Below, in pieces: positions 1-8,924 of a stretch of DNA of 64,000 bases (position 1 is its first letter; the number at the start of each line of letters is the position of its first letter). The notes below the pieces were generated by a model. That model was given only the letters and a program-made list of their open reading frames with translations. It ran no database searches and had not been told where the DNA came from. The translations under genes were made by a program, and so were the position numbers. Source of the DNA: CAYPAV01 sp964408805 (GTDB taxonomy: Bacteria; Pseudomonadota; Alphaproteobacteria; UBA8366); assembly GCA_964408805.1 (NCBI GenBank), contig CAYPAV010000003.1, forward strand, positions 1 through 64,000, written 5' to 3'.

Positions 1-1
1 C

Positions 2-199
2 AAACAACGAGCAAGGTCTAACATAACGACTGGTACGAAACCTGGGGGCAAGTCATTCGGATGGTGGGGTATTCGCATCGATTACGTCTTCGCCGAAAAG
101 AAACACTTCGATGTCTTGGAGGCGTCTTTGGTTCCGCTCAAATATCACCGCGCATCCGACCACCTCGCCTATTATACGAAACTCAATCTAAAACATTGA
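2..199 (+). CDS. C-terminal fragment of an endonuclease/exonuclease/phosphatase family protein
   Basis: The reading frame is open from base 2 and stops at TGA 197-199, so only about 65 C-terminal residues are inside the window. They read GWWGIRIDYVFA, then SDHLAYYTKL. The IDYVF strand followed by an S-D-H active-site motif is the usual end of the EEP (exonuclease III-like) fold, in which the Asp-His pair acts at the phosphodiesterase centre. The substrate cannot be judged without the N-terminal part, which lies outside the window. The fragment is followed by an AT-richer gap before the SGNH hydrolase, so the two are probably separate units. Confidence 0.65.
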   Translation, partial: KQRARSNITTGTKPGGKSFGWWGIRIDYVFAEKKHFDVLEASLVPLKYHRASDHLAYYTKLNLKH

Positions 200-317
200 T
201 AATTCGTATATTTCAGGCGTTCTCAATCATCCACCGCGTGCCATGAATCCCGTTTACGGCGTCATGACCTAAATTATCGGACACCTACTCAACCGCAATT
301 GGGGCAACCAGAATATC

Positions 318-968
318 ATGGTTCAAATTCGCATCGGGTTCGTTGGCGACAGCATCACCCATGGCACCGGGGACGAGACCCTGCTCGGTTGGACCATTCG
401 CCTGGGTCAGGCGGAGGTGGCGCGGGGACACGACGTCACGGTCTATAATCTCGGCATCCGGGCCGACACCTCCGGGCTGGCGGCGGAACGCTGGGAAGCG
501 GAATGCGCGGCGCGGCTGAAACCCGGCATTAATTGCGCTACCGTCTTCGCGCTCGGCATCAACGACAGCGCCCATGAGACGAGCGCCGAACGGGAGGGCC
601 GGCGGATCGACCTCGATCGTTCGATCGAGATCATCGGCGACATGCTGAGCCGGGCCCGGACCTTCGGCCCCGTCCTATGGGTCGGCCCGACGCCGGTCGT
701 TGAGGCGATGATGCCGCTGTCCCGCATTCCGGGGGTGGTCTACGACTTCCGGAACGAGACGATCGGCGACTACAACCAAGCTTATATAGCCGCGGCGGCT
801 GATTTGGGTGTGCCCTATCTCGATCTCTTCACGCCGCTCGGCGGGGATCCGGCCTGGGAGGCGGCGCTACGGAAATCCGACGGCCTTCACCCGAATTCCG
901 AAGGCTATGAAATCATGGCGGCCCGGATCGGCGACTGGCCGGGGTGGCGCGGCCTCTTCGACGGGTAG
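318..968 (+). CDS. SGNH/GDSL-family hydrolase
   Basis: 216-residue protein of the SGNH (GDSL lipase/esterase) family. Visible motifs are the block I nucleophile motif GDSIT (Ser12), a GIND motif in the middle that carries the oxyanion-hole Asn, and the C-terminal DGLHPN block with the catalytic Asp-His pair. There is no signal peptide, so it is probably a cytoplasmic esterase or deacylase. The substrate is not predictable. It is convergent with the monooxygenase gene, with only a few bases between the two stops. The ATG at 318 is the first start in frame and gives the usual family length. Confidence 0.8.
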   Translation: MVQIRIGFVGDSITHGTGDETLLGWTIRLGQAEVARGHDVTVYNLGIRADTSGLAAERWEAECAARLKPGINCATVFALGINDSAHETSAEREGRRIDLDRSIEIIGDMLSRARTFGPVLWVGPTPVVEAMMPLSRIPGVVYDFRNETIGDYNQAYIAAAADLGVPYLDLFTPLGGDPAWEAALRKSDGLHPNSEGYEIMAARIGDWPGWRGLFDG

Positions 969-973
969 CCCCT

Positions 974-2614
974 CTATTCGGCGGCGGCGACTTCCTCGCC
1001 CGCCGCCTCGAAGCGGAAACCCTTATAGCCCTCCGCGACGATCTTGTCGCAGATCTTCCGATAGCGGCCGACTCCGCCGACATAAGGGAAGAAGACCCGG
1101 GGCTTGCCCGGAATATTGGCGCCCATGTACCAGGACGCGGCTTTCGGGAAGAGCGTCTTGTACGCAAACATGCTGACATGTTCGACCCAATCGTCCTCCG
1201 CCTTCAAGGTCGGCTCGATGATCTCCAATTTGCTCTCGCGGAGATGGATCAGGCAATCCGTCACCCAATCCACATGCTGCTCGATCGAGACCATCATATT
1301 GCTGAGCACGGACGGGCTGCCGGGCCCGGTGATCATGAACATGTTGGGGAAATCCGCGGTCATCAGGCCGAGATAGGTGCGGGGGCCGGCCTCCCATTTT
1401 CTTGGCAGGGTGGCGCCGCCGCGCCCCTCGATGCCGATCTTGAAGAGGGTTCCCGTCATCGCGTCGAAACCGGTCGCGAAGACGATCGAATCGAATTCGA
1501 ACGACCGCCTGCCCGTCTCCAGGCCCTTCGGCGTGAGCCGCTCGATGGGGGCCTCCTTAATATCCACGAGGGTGACGTTGTCGCGGTTGAAAGTCTCGAA
1601 ATACTGACTGTCGATGCAGATGCGCTTGGTCCCGATGGGATAGTCCTTCGGCGCCAGCAACTCGGCGACCTCGGGGTCGCGAACGATCGAGCGAATCTGC
1701 TCTCGAACGTACTCGGCACAAGTATCGTTGGCCTCCTGGCTGGTCACCAGGTCGTTGAAGGAGGAGAGAAAGCCGGCCCCACCCACGGCCCAGCGTTCAT
1801 CATAGGTCCGGGCCCGTTCCTGTTCCGAAACCGACAACGCGGAGACGTCATTCAATTCCCGAATATTGCCCATCGTCGTCAGGCGCGCCTCGGCGCGAAG
1901 AGCCGGATAGTCGTCCTTCCAATAATTCGCGTAATCCGGCGTCATGGGGCCATTGCAGGACGGGATCGAATAGTTGGGGGTGCGCTGGAAAACGGTCACA
2001 TGCGCCGCCTGTTCCGCCAGCACCGGAATGGCCTGAATGCCGGAGGAGCCGGTACCGATGACGGCGATCCGCTGGCCGCTGAAATCGACTTCTTCATGAG
2101 GCCAATCGCCGGTGTGGTAAGTCGCACCCTCGTAGTCCGTCAACCCCTCGAAAGCAGGCGTTTGCGAGGTCGACAGACAGCCCGTTGCCATGATGCAGAA
2201 CTGCGCGGTCACGCGCTCGCCCTTGTCGGTCTCGACGCGCCAGCGGCGCGCAGCTTCGTCGAAACGTGCACTCAGGACGGTGGTCTCGAACTCGATATCC
2301 TTGCGGAGATCGAAGCGGTCGGCGACGTGGTTGGCGTATTCCAAGATATCGGGCTGCGCGGAGAAGCGTTCCGGCCAGTCCCATTCCTGCTGCAATTCGT
2401 CGGAGAAGGAGTATGAGTACTGCATGCTTTCGACATCGCAGCGAGCCCCCGGATAACGGTTCCAGTACCAGGTGCCGCCGACATCGTCGGCCATCTCGAA
2501 GACACGGGTGGAGAAGCCAAGACCGCGCAGGCGATGCAAAAGGTAGAGGCCGGCGAAACCGGCCCCGACGATGACGGCATCGACCGTCGACGATGCGCTG
2601 TTCTGCTTTGACAT
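974..2614 (-). CDS. Type I Baeyer-Villiger-like flavin monooxygenase
   Basis: 546-residue FAD/NADPH monooxygenase predicted to insert one oxygen atom into ketone substrates. An N-terminal Rossmann motif (GAGFAG, residues 17-22) is followed by GGTWYWNRYPGARCD (46-60), typical of cyclohexanone-monooxygenase-type enzymes. The Baeyer-Villiger fingerprint FxGxxxHxxxW[PD] is present at 161-172 with Tyr for the first Phe. A second dinucleotide site (GTGSSG, from residue 187) follows, and an FATGF motif lies near the C-terminus. The start at 2614 was chosen over upstream ATGs because GAGGA stands just before it and the family begins close to the first GxGxxG. It is divergent from the SDR at 2787, and the two may form an alcohol-ketone-ester route. 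Confidence 0.85.
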   Translation of the reverse strand: MSKQNSASSTVDAVIVGAGFAGLYLLHRLRGLGFSTRVFEMADDVGGTWYWNRYPGARCDVESMQYSYSFSDELQQEWDWPERFSAQPDILEYANHVADRFDLRKDIEFETTVLSARFDEAARRWRVETDKGERVTAQFCIMATGCLSTSQTPAFEGLTDYEGATYHTGDWPHEEVDFSGQRIAVIGTGSSGIQAIPVLAEQAAHVTVFQRTPNYSIPSCNGPMTPDYANYWKDDYPALRAEARLTTMGNIRELNDVSALSVSEQERARTYDERWAVGGAGFLSSFNDLVTSQEANDTCAEYVREQIRSIVRDPEVAELLAPKDYPIGTKRICIDSQYFETFNRDNVTLVDIKEAPIERLTPKGLETGRRSFEFDSIVFATGFDAMTGTLFKIGIEGRGGATLPRKWEAGPRTYLGLMTADFPNMFMITGPGSPSVLSNMMVSIEQHVDWVTDCLIHLRESKLEIIEPTLKAEDDWVEHVSMFAYKTLFPKAASWYMGANIPGKPRVFFPYVGGVGRYRKICDKIVAEGYKGFRFEAAGEEVAAAE

Positions 2615-2786
2615 GCGATTCCTCGTTGTAACTCCGTCCGCGCGGCCGAAAATTCCGGATTTTCCGGCGTTTGGCAATAAAGAGCGTGTAACACCTCGGC
2701 TTGATGTAAAGCCATCGCCGCTTGGCCAAATCATCATGGCCGGCCTATTTGGATGAACGACGGCCAACCATGAGTGGGACGAAATA
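2615..2786. promoter_or_regulatory. Divergent intergenic region between monooxygenase and SDR
   Basis: About 170 bases separate two divergently transcribed genes, so both promoters must lie here unless translation starts differ. No confident -35/-10 pair or clear operator palindrome was recognised. The GAGGA ribosome-binding site of the monooxygenase is at its left edge. Confidence 0.35.
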
Positions 2787-3626
2787 ATGAGCGAGCGTAA
2801 ATTGGACGGCAAGGTTGCCCTGATCACCGGCGGGGCCCGCGGCCTCGGTCGCGGCTATGCGTTGCGGCTGGCGGGGCTGGGCGCCGATATCGCGATCATC
2901 GACCGCAATCTGAAGGCCGCGGAAGTCTACGAATTCGAGCGATCGGCGCTGACCGCCGACACGGTGACGGCGGAGTGCGAGGCCCTCGGCGTTCGCGCAA
3001 TGGCGTTGGAAGCCGACCTGACCGACCGCGCCGCCACCGACCAGGCCATCGCGGATATCGTCGCCGAATTCGGTCGTCTCGACATCGCCGTCTGCAACGC
3101 CGGCGGCGGCACCGTAACCTTCGCCGACGAGCGCCCGGCGCCCGCGGCAGGCGCCAATGTCGATACCGAGGATTTGGTGACGACCGGCACGCCGGCCGAT
3201 TGCCCGGAGGAAATGCTGACCCGGGTCCTCGATATCAACGTCAAGACCTGCATGTACACTTGCATGGCCGTCGCACCACAGATGAAACGGCAGAAATCCG
3301 GCAAGATCGTAACCGTGTCCTCGACCGCGGGCGTCGATGCCAAGGGCGGCTATCATCCCTACGGCACGTCGAAGGCGGCGATCATTCATTACACGCGCGC
3401 CCTGGCGCAGGAACTCGGCGCCTACAATATCAACGTCAATTCGATCGCGCCCGGCATCATCCGCACCGGCCGGCTCGGCGACCGGGCCCATCTGGCGGAG
3501 ACGGTCGCGCTCCGCCGCGAGGGCACGATCGAGGATTGCGCCAAGGTCGTCGAGTTCCTGACGACCGATCTCTCCGACTACGTCACCGGCCGCACCATCC
3601 TGATCGACGGCGGTCTGCTGCGCTAA
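2787..3626 (+). CDS. SDR family NAD(P)-dependent oxidoreductase
   Basis: 279-residue classical short-chain dehydrogenase. The cofactor motif TGGARGLG is at residues 14-21, the NAG motif at 104-106, and the catalytic Ser178/179, Tyr192 and Lys196 are all present. The C-terminal VTGRTILIDGG segment is typical. Asp39 at the end of the second beta strand (AIIDR) suggests NAD(H) preference. An insertion of about 25 residues after the NAG motif makes it longer than the usual 250 residues, as in carveol-dehydrogenase-type (mycofactocin-related) SDRs, but no mycofactocin genes are nearby. It probably oxidises a secondary alcohol. Its divergent monooxygenase neighbour could use the ketone. Confidence 0.85.
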   Translation: MSERKLDGKVALITGGARGLGRGYALRLAGLGADIAIIDRNLKAAEVYEFERSALTADTVTAECEALGVRAMALEADLTDRAATDQAIADIVAEFGRLDIAVCNAGGGTVTFADERPAPAAGANVDTEDLVTTGTPADCPEEMLTRVLDINVKTCMYTCMAVAPQMKRQKSGKIVTVSSTAGVDAKGGYHPYGTSKAAIIHYTRALAQELGAYNINVNSIAPGIIRTGRLGDRAHLAETVALRREGTIEDCAKVVEFLTTDLSDYVTGRTILIDGGLLR

Positions 3627-3635
3627 CCCCCTCGC

Positions 3636-5369
3636 CTAACCCTGGGTCAACGGCGAGGTCACGTCGCGGAAGGACGGGTCGAAGGAGGTGACGACGTCGA
3701 CCACGGTCGGTTCGTTCGCGGCCAGGGCATCGCGGATGGCGTCGGCGATCTTCTCCGGCTTTTCGACACGAATGCCGTTGATTCCCATGGATTTTGCGAT
3801 CTCCGCGAAGTTCATGTCCGAGAAGGTGCTGGCAATAGTGCGGTTGCCCTGGCCGTGCTTTACCCAGCCGAGCGCACTGTTGTTCAGGATCACCACGACA
3901 ATCGGGATATCCTCATCGCGCGCCGTCATGACCCCGTTTATCGCCATGCCGAAGCCACCGTCACCGGTAACGGCGATGACCTGCCGATCAGGATCGACGA
4001 GCTTGCCCGCCAGCGCCGCCGGGATCGCGTAGCCCATGGCACCGATCCCGGGCATGAGCAGCGTGCCCGGGCCCTTGGTCTGGAAATAATGGGTCATGAA
4101 CAGACGGTTCTCGCCCGCGTCGCAGGTGAGGAGCGCATTGTCGTCGATCACGTCATGCATCTCCCGAAACAATCGCTGCGGCATGATCGGCTCTTCGTCC
4201 GACGCGTAGCCCGGGTCCTCGAAGAAACCTTCCTTCTCCCGAGTCTCGTCGAGCACTGTCTTCCGCGACCCCAGGGCCTCGGCGCCAGGTCCCCCCCCGT
4301 CGCGGACCGCCGCGGTGATTTGCCCGAGGACGATCGCCGCGTCGCCGACGACCACGGTGTCGCAGGGGAAGGACCAGCTGGCGTTCTTCGGCTCGATATC
4401 GATCTGGACCAGAGCCTGCCGGGCGGGGTCGATCAGTTTGGGATTTTCGTTCCCGGTATCCGCCGGCCCGAGGCGGGTGCCGACCGCCAGGATCAGATCC
4501 GCCTCGCCGACGAATGCATTCGCCGCCGCCTGGCCGAAATTGCCGCAAACGCCGAGCGCCAGCGCATGGGTTTCGGCGAAGACGCCCTTGCCGGAGGCCG
4601 TGGTGGCCACGGGCGCGCCGATGAGTTCGGCCAGCTGCTCGAGTTCCGCATAGGCTTGGGCGATGCGAACGCCATTGCCGGCGATGATCACGGGCCGTTC
4701 GGCCCCCCGGAGCGCCATCGCGGCCGCGGCGACGCTCTCGGGATCGCCCGACGGCGGCGTCGGCAAGTAATGGCTTGTCGGGTAAAGATAGGGCCGCTGC
4801 TCGGGATCGACGGTGCCGCCGAAGCAGGCGCTGTGATAGATCACGCCCACCGGGCCCCGTTCGCCACTCAGCGCATGCTTGATCGCGAGTTGCGTGGCAT
4901 GCACCGCCTGGGCCGGCTGGTGGGCCACGGCGGTATATTTGGTGACGCCGCTCAGCGTCTGTCTGGTATCGGCCCCGCCATAGTCGCCGGTGCCGCTTTG
5001 GTAAGGCGCATGCTGGGTAAAGGGGGCGACGTCCGAGAAGTCGGTCAGCACCAGCATCGGCGAACTGCCGAAATGCGCCTCCAAGGTGCCGAGAAAGCCA
5101 TTCGCCAGCATGAAGATTCCCTGGCCGATCGCCACCCCCGGCTTACCGGTCAGGCGGCCGTACACCTCGGCCATGACGCTGGCCAGCGATTCGTGGCGTA
5201 CCAGGACCGTGCGGACCGTGTCCTGATGGTCGTACAGCGCGTCATAGAGGCGACCCATATTGCCGCCGGCGATGCCGAAGACCATGTCGATGCCGGCTCC
5301 TTCGAGCACACGGACGATGCCTTCATTGGCGCGGACCTCTTCCTGTAGCAGTTTTTCGGTGATTGGCAT
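3636..5369 (-). CDS. ThDP-dependent enzyme, acetolactate synthase large-subunit-like
   Basis: 577-residue thiamine-diphosphate enzyme with the three domains of the acetohydroxyacid synthase/benzoylformate decarboxylase superfamily: Pyr domain (about 1-170) with the catalytic Glu in VRHESLASVMAEVYGR, central domain (about 190-330), and PP domain with the ThDP/Mg motif GDGGFG...VILNN. The start at 5369 has a GGAGGAA ribosome-binding site directly upstream, better than the ATG 33 bases further out. No ilvH-type regulatory subunit is adjacent, which argues against branched-chain amino-acid synthesis and for a catabolic 2-oxo-acid decarboxylase or ligase. The substrate is unknown. A run of eight C around 4290-4305 lies in the coding sequence without breaking the frame. 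Confidence 0.8.
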   Translation of the reverse strand: MPITEKLLQEEVRANEGIVRVLEGAGIDMVFGIAGGNMGRLYDALYDHQDTVRTVLVRHESLASVMAEVYGRLTGKPGVAIGQGIFMLANGFLGTLEAHFGSSPMLVLTDFSDVAPFTQHAPYQSGTGDYGGADTRQTLSGVTKYTAVAHQPAQAVHATQLAIKHALSGERGPVGVIYHSACFGGTVDPEQRPYLYPTSHYLPTPPSGDPESVAAAAMALRGAERPVIIAGNGVRIAQAYAELEQLAELIGAPVATTASGKGVFAETHALALGVCGNFGQAAANAFVGEADLILAVGTRLGPADTGNENPKLIDPARQALVQIDIEPKNASWSFPCDTVVVGDAAIVLGQITAAVRDGGGPGAEALGSRKTVLDETREKEGFFEDPGYASDEEPIMPQRLFREMHDVIDDNALLTCDAGENRLFMTHYFQTKGPGTLLMPGIGAMGYAIPAALAGKLVDPDRQVIAVTGDGGFGMAINGVMTARDEDIPIVVVILNNSALGWVKHGQGNRTIASTFSDMNFAEIAKSMGINGIRVEKPEKIADAIRDALAANEPTVVDVVTSFDPSFRDVTSPLTQG

Positions 5370-5559
5370 GATTCCTCCGAGCGTCTCACTGAATTCGGCC
5401 AAGCCCGGGACCGGGTCCGGCCGAAGTTGATATAGACCGCCGTGGGCATGCGTTCAAAGCATCGCGAGCATACAAACCTTGGAATGGCGGCGTTTCCGCT
5501 CAAATTCTTTGTGACCCCGCGCAAGCGCGCGGAACGCGAATATCGAGAAGGATATAGCC

Positions 5560-6420
5560 ATGCAGGTGACCGAACTGTCGCACGCGCTCGGCGCCGAACT
5601 CCACGGGATCGATATTGCCGGCGAGCCGAGCAATTCAGAAATCGACGGGATCTGCGAAGCGTTGAATACGCACCACCTCATCCTGTTCCCCGGCAGGCGG
5701 CTGACGCCGGAGCAGCACATCGCCTTCTCCCGCCGCTTAGGCGAGCTGGACGATCATTCCGCGACCCCGCATGACCGGCTGGCGGGCCATCCCGAACTCC
5801 TTGAAATCACCAACAAGCCGAAGAACGGCCAGCCGTCGCAGACCCGCTTTACCGGCCGGAACTGGCATTCGGATTATTCCTATACCGGTCGGCCCGCCGC
5901 CATCTCGATGCTCTATTGCACGGAGAAACCACCGGTCGGCGGCGATACCATGTTCTGCAACATGGTAGGGGCCTATGACGAACTGTCCGACAAGATGAAG
6001 GGCATCGTCGACGACCTGCAGTCGGTCTACGATTTCAACCTGGTCTCGGGTGCGGCGAAGCGCGACCCCGTGAAGATAGCCGAACTGCTGGAACTCAACC
6101 CTCCGATCGCCCATCCCTGTGTCCGTATCCATCCGGACAGCGGGAAAAAAGCGCTCTACGTCAGCGAGCGCACGTCGCATTTCGACGGGATGACCCGGGC
6201 GGAAAGCGCGCCCATCATCGAGTTTCTCTGCCGCCACGCAACTCGGCCCGAAAACGTCTACCGTCACAATTGGCAGGTCGGCGATCTCGTTTGCTGGGAC
6301 AATCGCACGACAATGCACGTGGCGCTCGGCGATTTCGACCCGGCCCAGCCCCGCCACATGCTGCGGACGACCGGTCGGGGCGAGCCGTCCGGCTACGTGG
6401 TGGCCCCGTTGGAGGCCTGA
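5560..6420 (+). CDS. TauD/TfdA-family Fe(II)/2-oxoglutarate dioxygenase
   Basis: 286-residue non-heme iron dioxygenase. The facial triad is visible as His103-x-Asp105 (NWHSDYS) and a distal His253 (TTMHVA), with the 2-oxoglutarate-binding Arg in the RHMLRTTGRG segment. Family members hydroxylate sulfonates, aryloxyacids or similar carboxylates and release succinate and CO2. Which substrate applies here cannot be read from sequence. The start at 5560 is preceded by GAAGGAT. It is divergent from the ThDP enzyme and convergent with the next SDR. Confidence 0.85.
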   Translation: MQVTELSHALGAELHGIDIAGEPSNSEIDGICEALNTHHLILFPGRRLTPEQHIAFSRRLGELDDHSATPHDRLAGHPELLEITNKPKNGQPSQTRFTGRNWHSDYSYTGRPAAISMLYCTEKPPVGGDTMFCNMVGAYDELSDKMKGIVDDLQSVYDFNLVSGAAKRDPVKIAELLELNPPIAHPCVRIHPDSGKKALYVSERTSHFDGMTRAESAPIIEFLCRHATRPENVYRHNWQVGDLVCWDNRTTMHVALGDFDPAQPRHMLRTTGRGEPSGYVVAPLEA

Positions 6421-6439
6421 GCGGCCGGCGCTTACGCCG

Positions 6440-7192
6440 TCAGTTGATCCACTGGCCGCCGTCCACGTCGACGACCTCGCCGGTCAGGAAATTGGGCTCC
6501 ACACTCGCCAGGAACGCGACCACCTCGGCGATGTCCTCGGGCGTGCCCATTCGGCCGAGCGGGATCGCCCCAACGATAGCCTCCTTCAGCGGCGTGAAAT
6601 GTTCGCGGGTCAAATCAGTAAAGACCGCGCCGGGACAGATCGCATTGACCGTCACATGCGGTGCCAGTTCCTTGGCCAAGGCCCGGGTCATGCCGAGAAC
6701 GCCCCCCTTCGCAGCCGCATAGGCGAATTTGCTGACCCCGGTCGGGCTCCCGCCCGTATGGGCGCTCACCGACGAGATATTGACGATCCGGCCGGATTCC
6801 TGTGCCGTCATCAGTGGGGCGACGAAGTGGCACCAATTGAAATACCCCTTCAGATCGACCGCGAGGGTGTGGTCCCATTCGGCCTCGCTGATCTCCAGGA
6901 TGCCTTTCGGCTGGGAGATGCCGGCATTGTTCACCAGCACATCGATCCGGCCCCACTCGTCGATCACCTGCGTCCCGAGACGCTGCACCGTGTCGAATTC
7001 GGAAACCTCGCCGACCAACTGCAGGGCCTCAACGCCGAGCGCTTGAAGGGCCTTGATGGTGTCCGCCCCTTCGGGCTGGCGTCGGTCCATGATCGCCACA
7101 TCGAAGCCCTTGCCCGCCAGGGCGAGTGCCGAAGCGCGGCCGATCCCCCGCGCGCCCCCGGTGACGATTGCGGTCTTCCCGGTGTTACTCAT
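6440..7192 (-). CDS. SDR family oxidoreductase (3-oxoacyl-ACP-reductase-like)
   Basis: 250-residue classical SDR. It has TGGARGIGR at the N-terminus, NNAGIS in the middle, a serine-Tyr-x3-Lys active site (VSAH...YAAAKGG) and the terminal FLTGEVVDVDGG segment. The start at 7192 overlaps the stop of the upstream dioxygenase as ATGA, so the two are translationally coupled. An upstream in-frame ATG would add 35 residues with no homology to the family. FabG-like in length and motifs, but the catabolic context suggests a dehydrogenase acting on the dioxygenase product. Confidence 0.85.
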   Translation of the reverse strand: MSNTGKTAIVTGGARGIGRASALALAGKGFDVAIMDRRQPEGADTIKALQALGVEALQLVGEVSEFDTVQRLGTQVIDEWGRIDVLVNNAGISQPKGILEISEAEWDHTLAVDLKGYFNWCHFVAPLMTAQESGRIVNISSVSAHTGGSPTGVSKFAYAAAKGGVLGMTRALAKELAPHVTVNAICPGAVFTDLTREHFTPLKEAIVGAIPLGRMGTPEDIAEVVAFLASVEPNFLTGEVVDVDGGQWIN

Positions 7193-8031
7193 AGGATCGC
7201 CGTCCGCCGCAAGGTCCTGGCGGCGCTTGCATCGAAAGGCGGCCGCGCGTGCTGCAGCACCAGATTGTCCCACAAGATAAGATCGCCGACCGCCCAATCA
7301 TGGCGATAGATGTAAGTCTCGTTAAGAAGATGCGACCGCACTTCCGCGATCAGTCGCGCGCCGGCTTCAGGTTCCATGTCCTCGATCCCGATGGTTGTCA
7401 GATTGTTGACCCAAATTGCCCGCCGGCCGGTGCGCGGGTCGGTCCAGACAAGAGGATGGACCCAGCTCGGCCGCGCGTCCGCCGCATCGACAACGTTCCA
7501 GTCCGCCGTCGTCCGTTTGTCGTAGGCACGCTCGTGGCGGCAGCGAAGACCCTCGATCCGCGCCCTCAGAGCCGCCGGCAGGGTGTCGTATACGCCGTGC
7601 GTGTCGACGAAATTCGTGCCACCGCCGGTTTCCGGCACTTCGACCGCATAGAGGATCAACGCCTTCAAGGGTTGCTCGAGAAACAACTGGTCGATGTGAA
7701 ACTCGAGCTCGCCCGTCCCGAATATTCCGTCCGCCCGGGTGTTCGATACGAACTGGCTGTCCTTGTCGGCGGTCGCGCTTTTGTTCAACTCGCGGAGGCT
7801 CGTCTCGCCGAAACAGCGCGCGAAGCGTGCCTGATCCGCCGCCGACAGATCGAGCCCCCGAAACAGCAGGAGATGATGCCGGAGAAGCAGGTCCCGCAAC
7901 GCCGCCTCGATCGTCGGATCGATCGGTCGCGCGAGGTCGACCCCGCTCACCTCCACGCCGACATGGGTCGATAGCGGCGATGCAATCAATCCCTCCGGCA
8001 ATGCCGGCCCATTATTGTTCGGTTGAGACAA
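7189..8031 (-). CDS. TauD/TfdA-family Fe(II)/2-oxoglutarate dioxygenase
   Basis: 280-residue dioxygenase. The iron ligands are His112-x-Asp114 (EFHIDQ) and His261 (LQHARPP), and LRRTAIL at the C-terminus holds the 2-oxoglutarate-binding Arg. It is distinct in sequence from the dioxygenase at 5560, so this is not a simple local duplication. The frame begins at a TTG codon at 8031, and no ATG gives a complete N-terminal beta strand, so the exact start is uncertain. It forms a two-gene unit with the following SDR through an ATGA overlap. Confidence 0.82.
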   Translation of the reverse strand: MSQPNNNGPALPEGLIASPLSTHVGVEVSGVDLARPIDPTIEAALRDLLLRHHLLLFRGLDLSAADQARFARCFGETSLRELNKSATADKDSQFVSNTRADGIFGTGELEFHIDQLFLEQPLKALILYAVEVPETGGGTNFVDTHGVYDTLPAALRARIEGLRCRHERAYDKRTTADWNVVDAADARPSWVHPLVWTDPRTGRRAIWVNNLTTIGIEDMEPEAGARLIAEVRSHLLNETYIYRHDWAVGDLILWDNLVLQHARPPFDASAARTLRRTAIL

Positions 8032-8126
8032 ATGTTTCGTCCGCGCCCTATGTTAGGTTCTACCCACTAGCTAAGGCGTGATAGGGCAAAGGACACCCGC
8101 GACGCGTTCCACGGGAGAGACCCAAG

Positions 8127-8924
8127 GTGAGGATTTCAGAGGGCCTTCAACGACGTTATGAGGAAGACGGAGTCGTCAAGTTGGACGGCGTTTTGGATGC
8201 CCATTGGCTGACGGAAGCCAGGATGCGCTTTGACTGGAGCTCGAAGAACCTCGGTCCCCATGGAAAAGGCGGGGCCTGGCTCGACGACAGCACCGAAACT
8301 TTCGAAGACAAGGCCAACCCAGCGGCACCGGCGGCCTATGAGTCTTTTCTCCGCGACTCTCCGCTCGCCGATCTGGCCGCCGAAATGTGGGATGGCGGCG
8401 AAGTCTGGTTCATGTATGAGCAGGTCTTCAAGAAGGCGGGGGTCTGCCGGCGCACGCCTTGGCATCAGGATTCTTCCTATCTCGCGGTGGACGGACGGCA
8501 CCTGATCGTCTTTTGGATCAGTCTCGCCCCGGTACCGAAATCGGAAGCGCTGGAGTTTGCCGCGGGTTCGCATCGGGGCCCTCTCTATAACGGCTCCACC
8601 TTCGATATCGACGACCCGACGGACCCCATCTATCCAGGCACCGAGTTGCCGCGATTGCCGGATGTCGATCGAAATAGGGATGCGTGGAATATCGTCTCCT
8701 GGGACACCGAACTCGGCGATGTCCTGGCCTTCCATCCCAAAATTCTGCATGGCGGCGGTGCCACGACGGCGGCGGCGCGGGAGACCTTGTCGCTGCGTTT
8801 CTTCGGACCCGATGCGGTCTATACCGCACGGCCGGGACCCTGCGGACCCCGCATCGCGGGCTTGCACGATAGTCTTGCGGACGGTGCGCCGTTCCGTCAT
8901 CCAGCATTTCTGAAGCTTCGATAA
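8127..8924 (+). CDS. Phytanoyl-CoA dioxygenase (PhyH) family protein
   Basis: 265-residue Fe(II)/2-oxoglutarate oxygenase. It has His113-x-Asp115 (PWHQDSSYL) and distal His208 (KILHGGG), with Arg in LSLRFFG as the probable 2-oxoglutarate ligand. The start is GTG at 8127 with GGGAGAGA just upstream. PhyH proteins hydroxylate small acids, osmolytes and alkaloid-like compounds. No substrate is evident. Its TAA overlaps the ATG of the NnrS gene (TAATG), so the two are made from one message. Confidence 0.85.
   Translation: MRISEGLQRRYEEDGVVKLDGVLDAHWLTEARMRFDWSSKNLGPHGKGGAWLDDSTETFEDKANPAAPAAYESFLRDSPLADLAAEMWDGGEVWFMYEQVFKKAGVCRRTPWHQDSSYLAVDGRHLIVFWISLAPVPKSEALEFAAGSHRGPLYNGSTFDIDDPTDPIYPGTELPRLPDVDRNRDAWNIVSWDTELGDVLAFHPKILHGGGATTAAARETLSLRFFGPDAVYTARPGPCGPRIAGLHDSLADGAPFRHPAFLKLR

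Noticed and set aside
61..246. Short open frame near the left end
   Set aside because: The frame shifted by one base encodes the better-supported C-terminal end of an EEP-family protein through 199.
944..2416. Long open frame opposite the flavin monooxygenase
   Set aside because: Antisense shadow of a GC-rich gene. It has no motif, while the minus strand shows the full Baeyer-Villiger set.
4285..4310. Frameshift at an eight-C run in the ThDP enzyme gene
   Set aside because: The reading frame and domain order continue normally on both sides.
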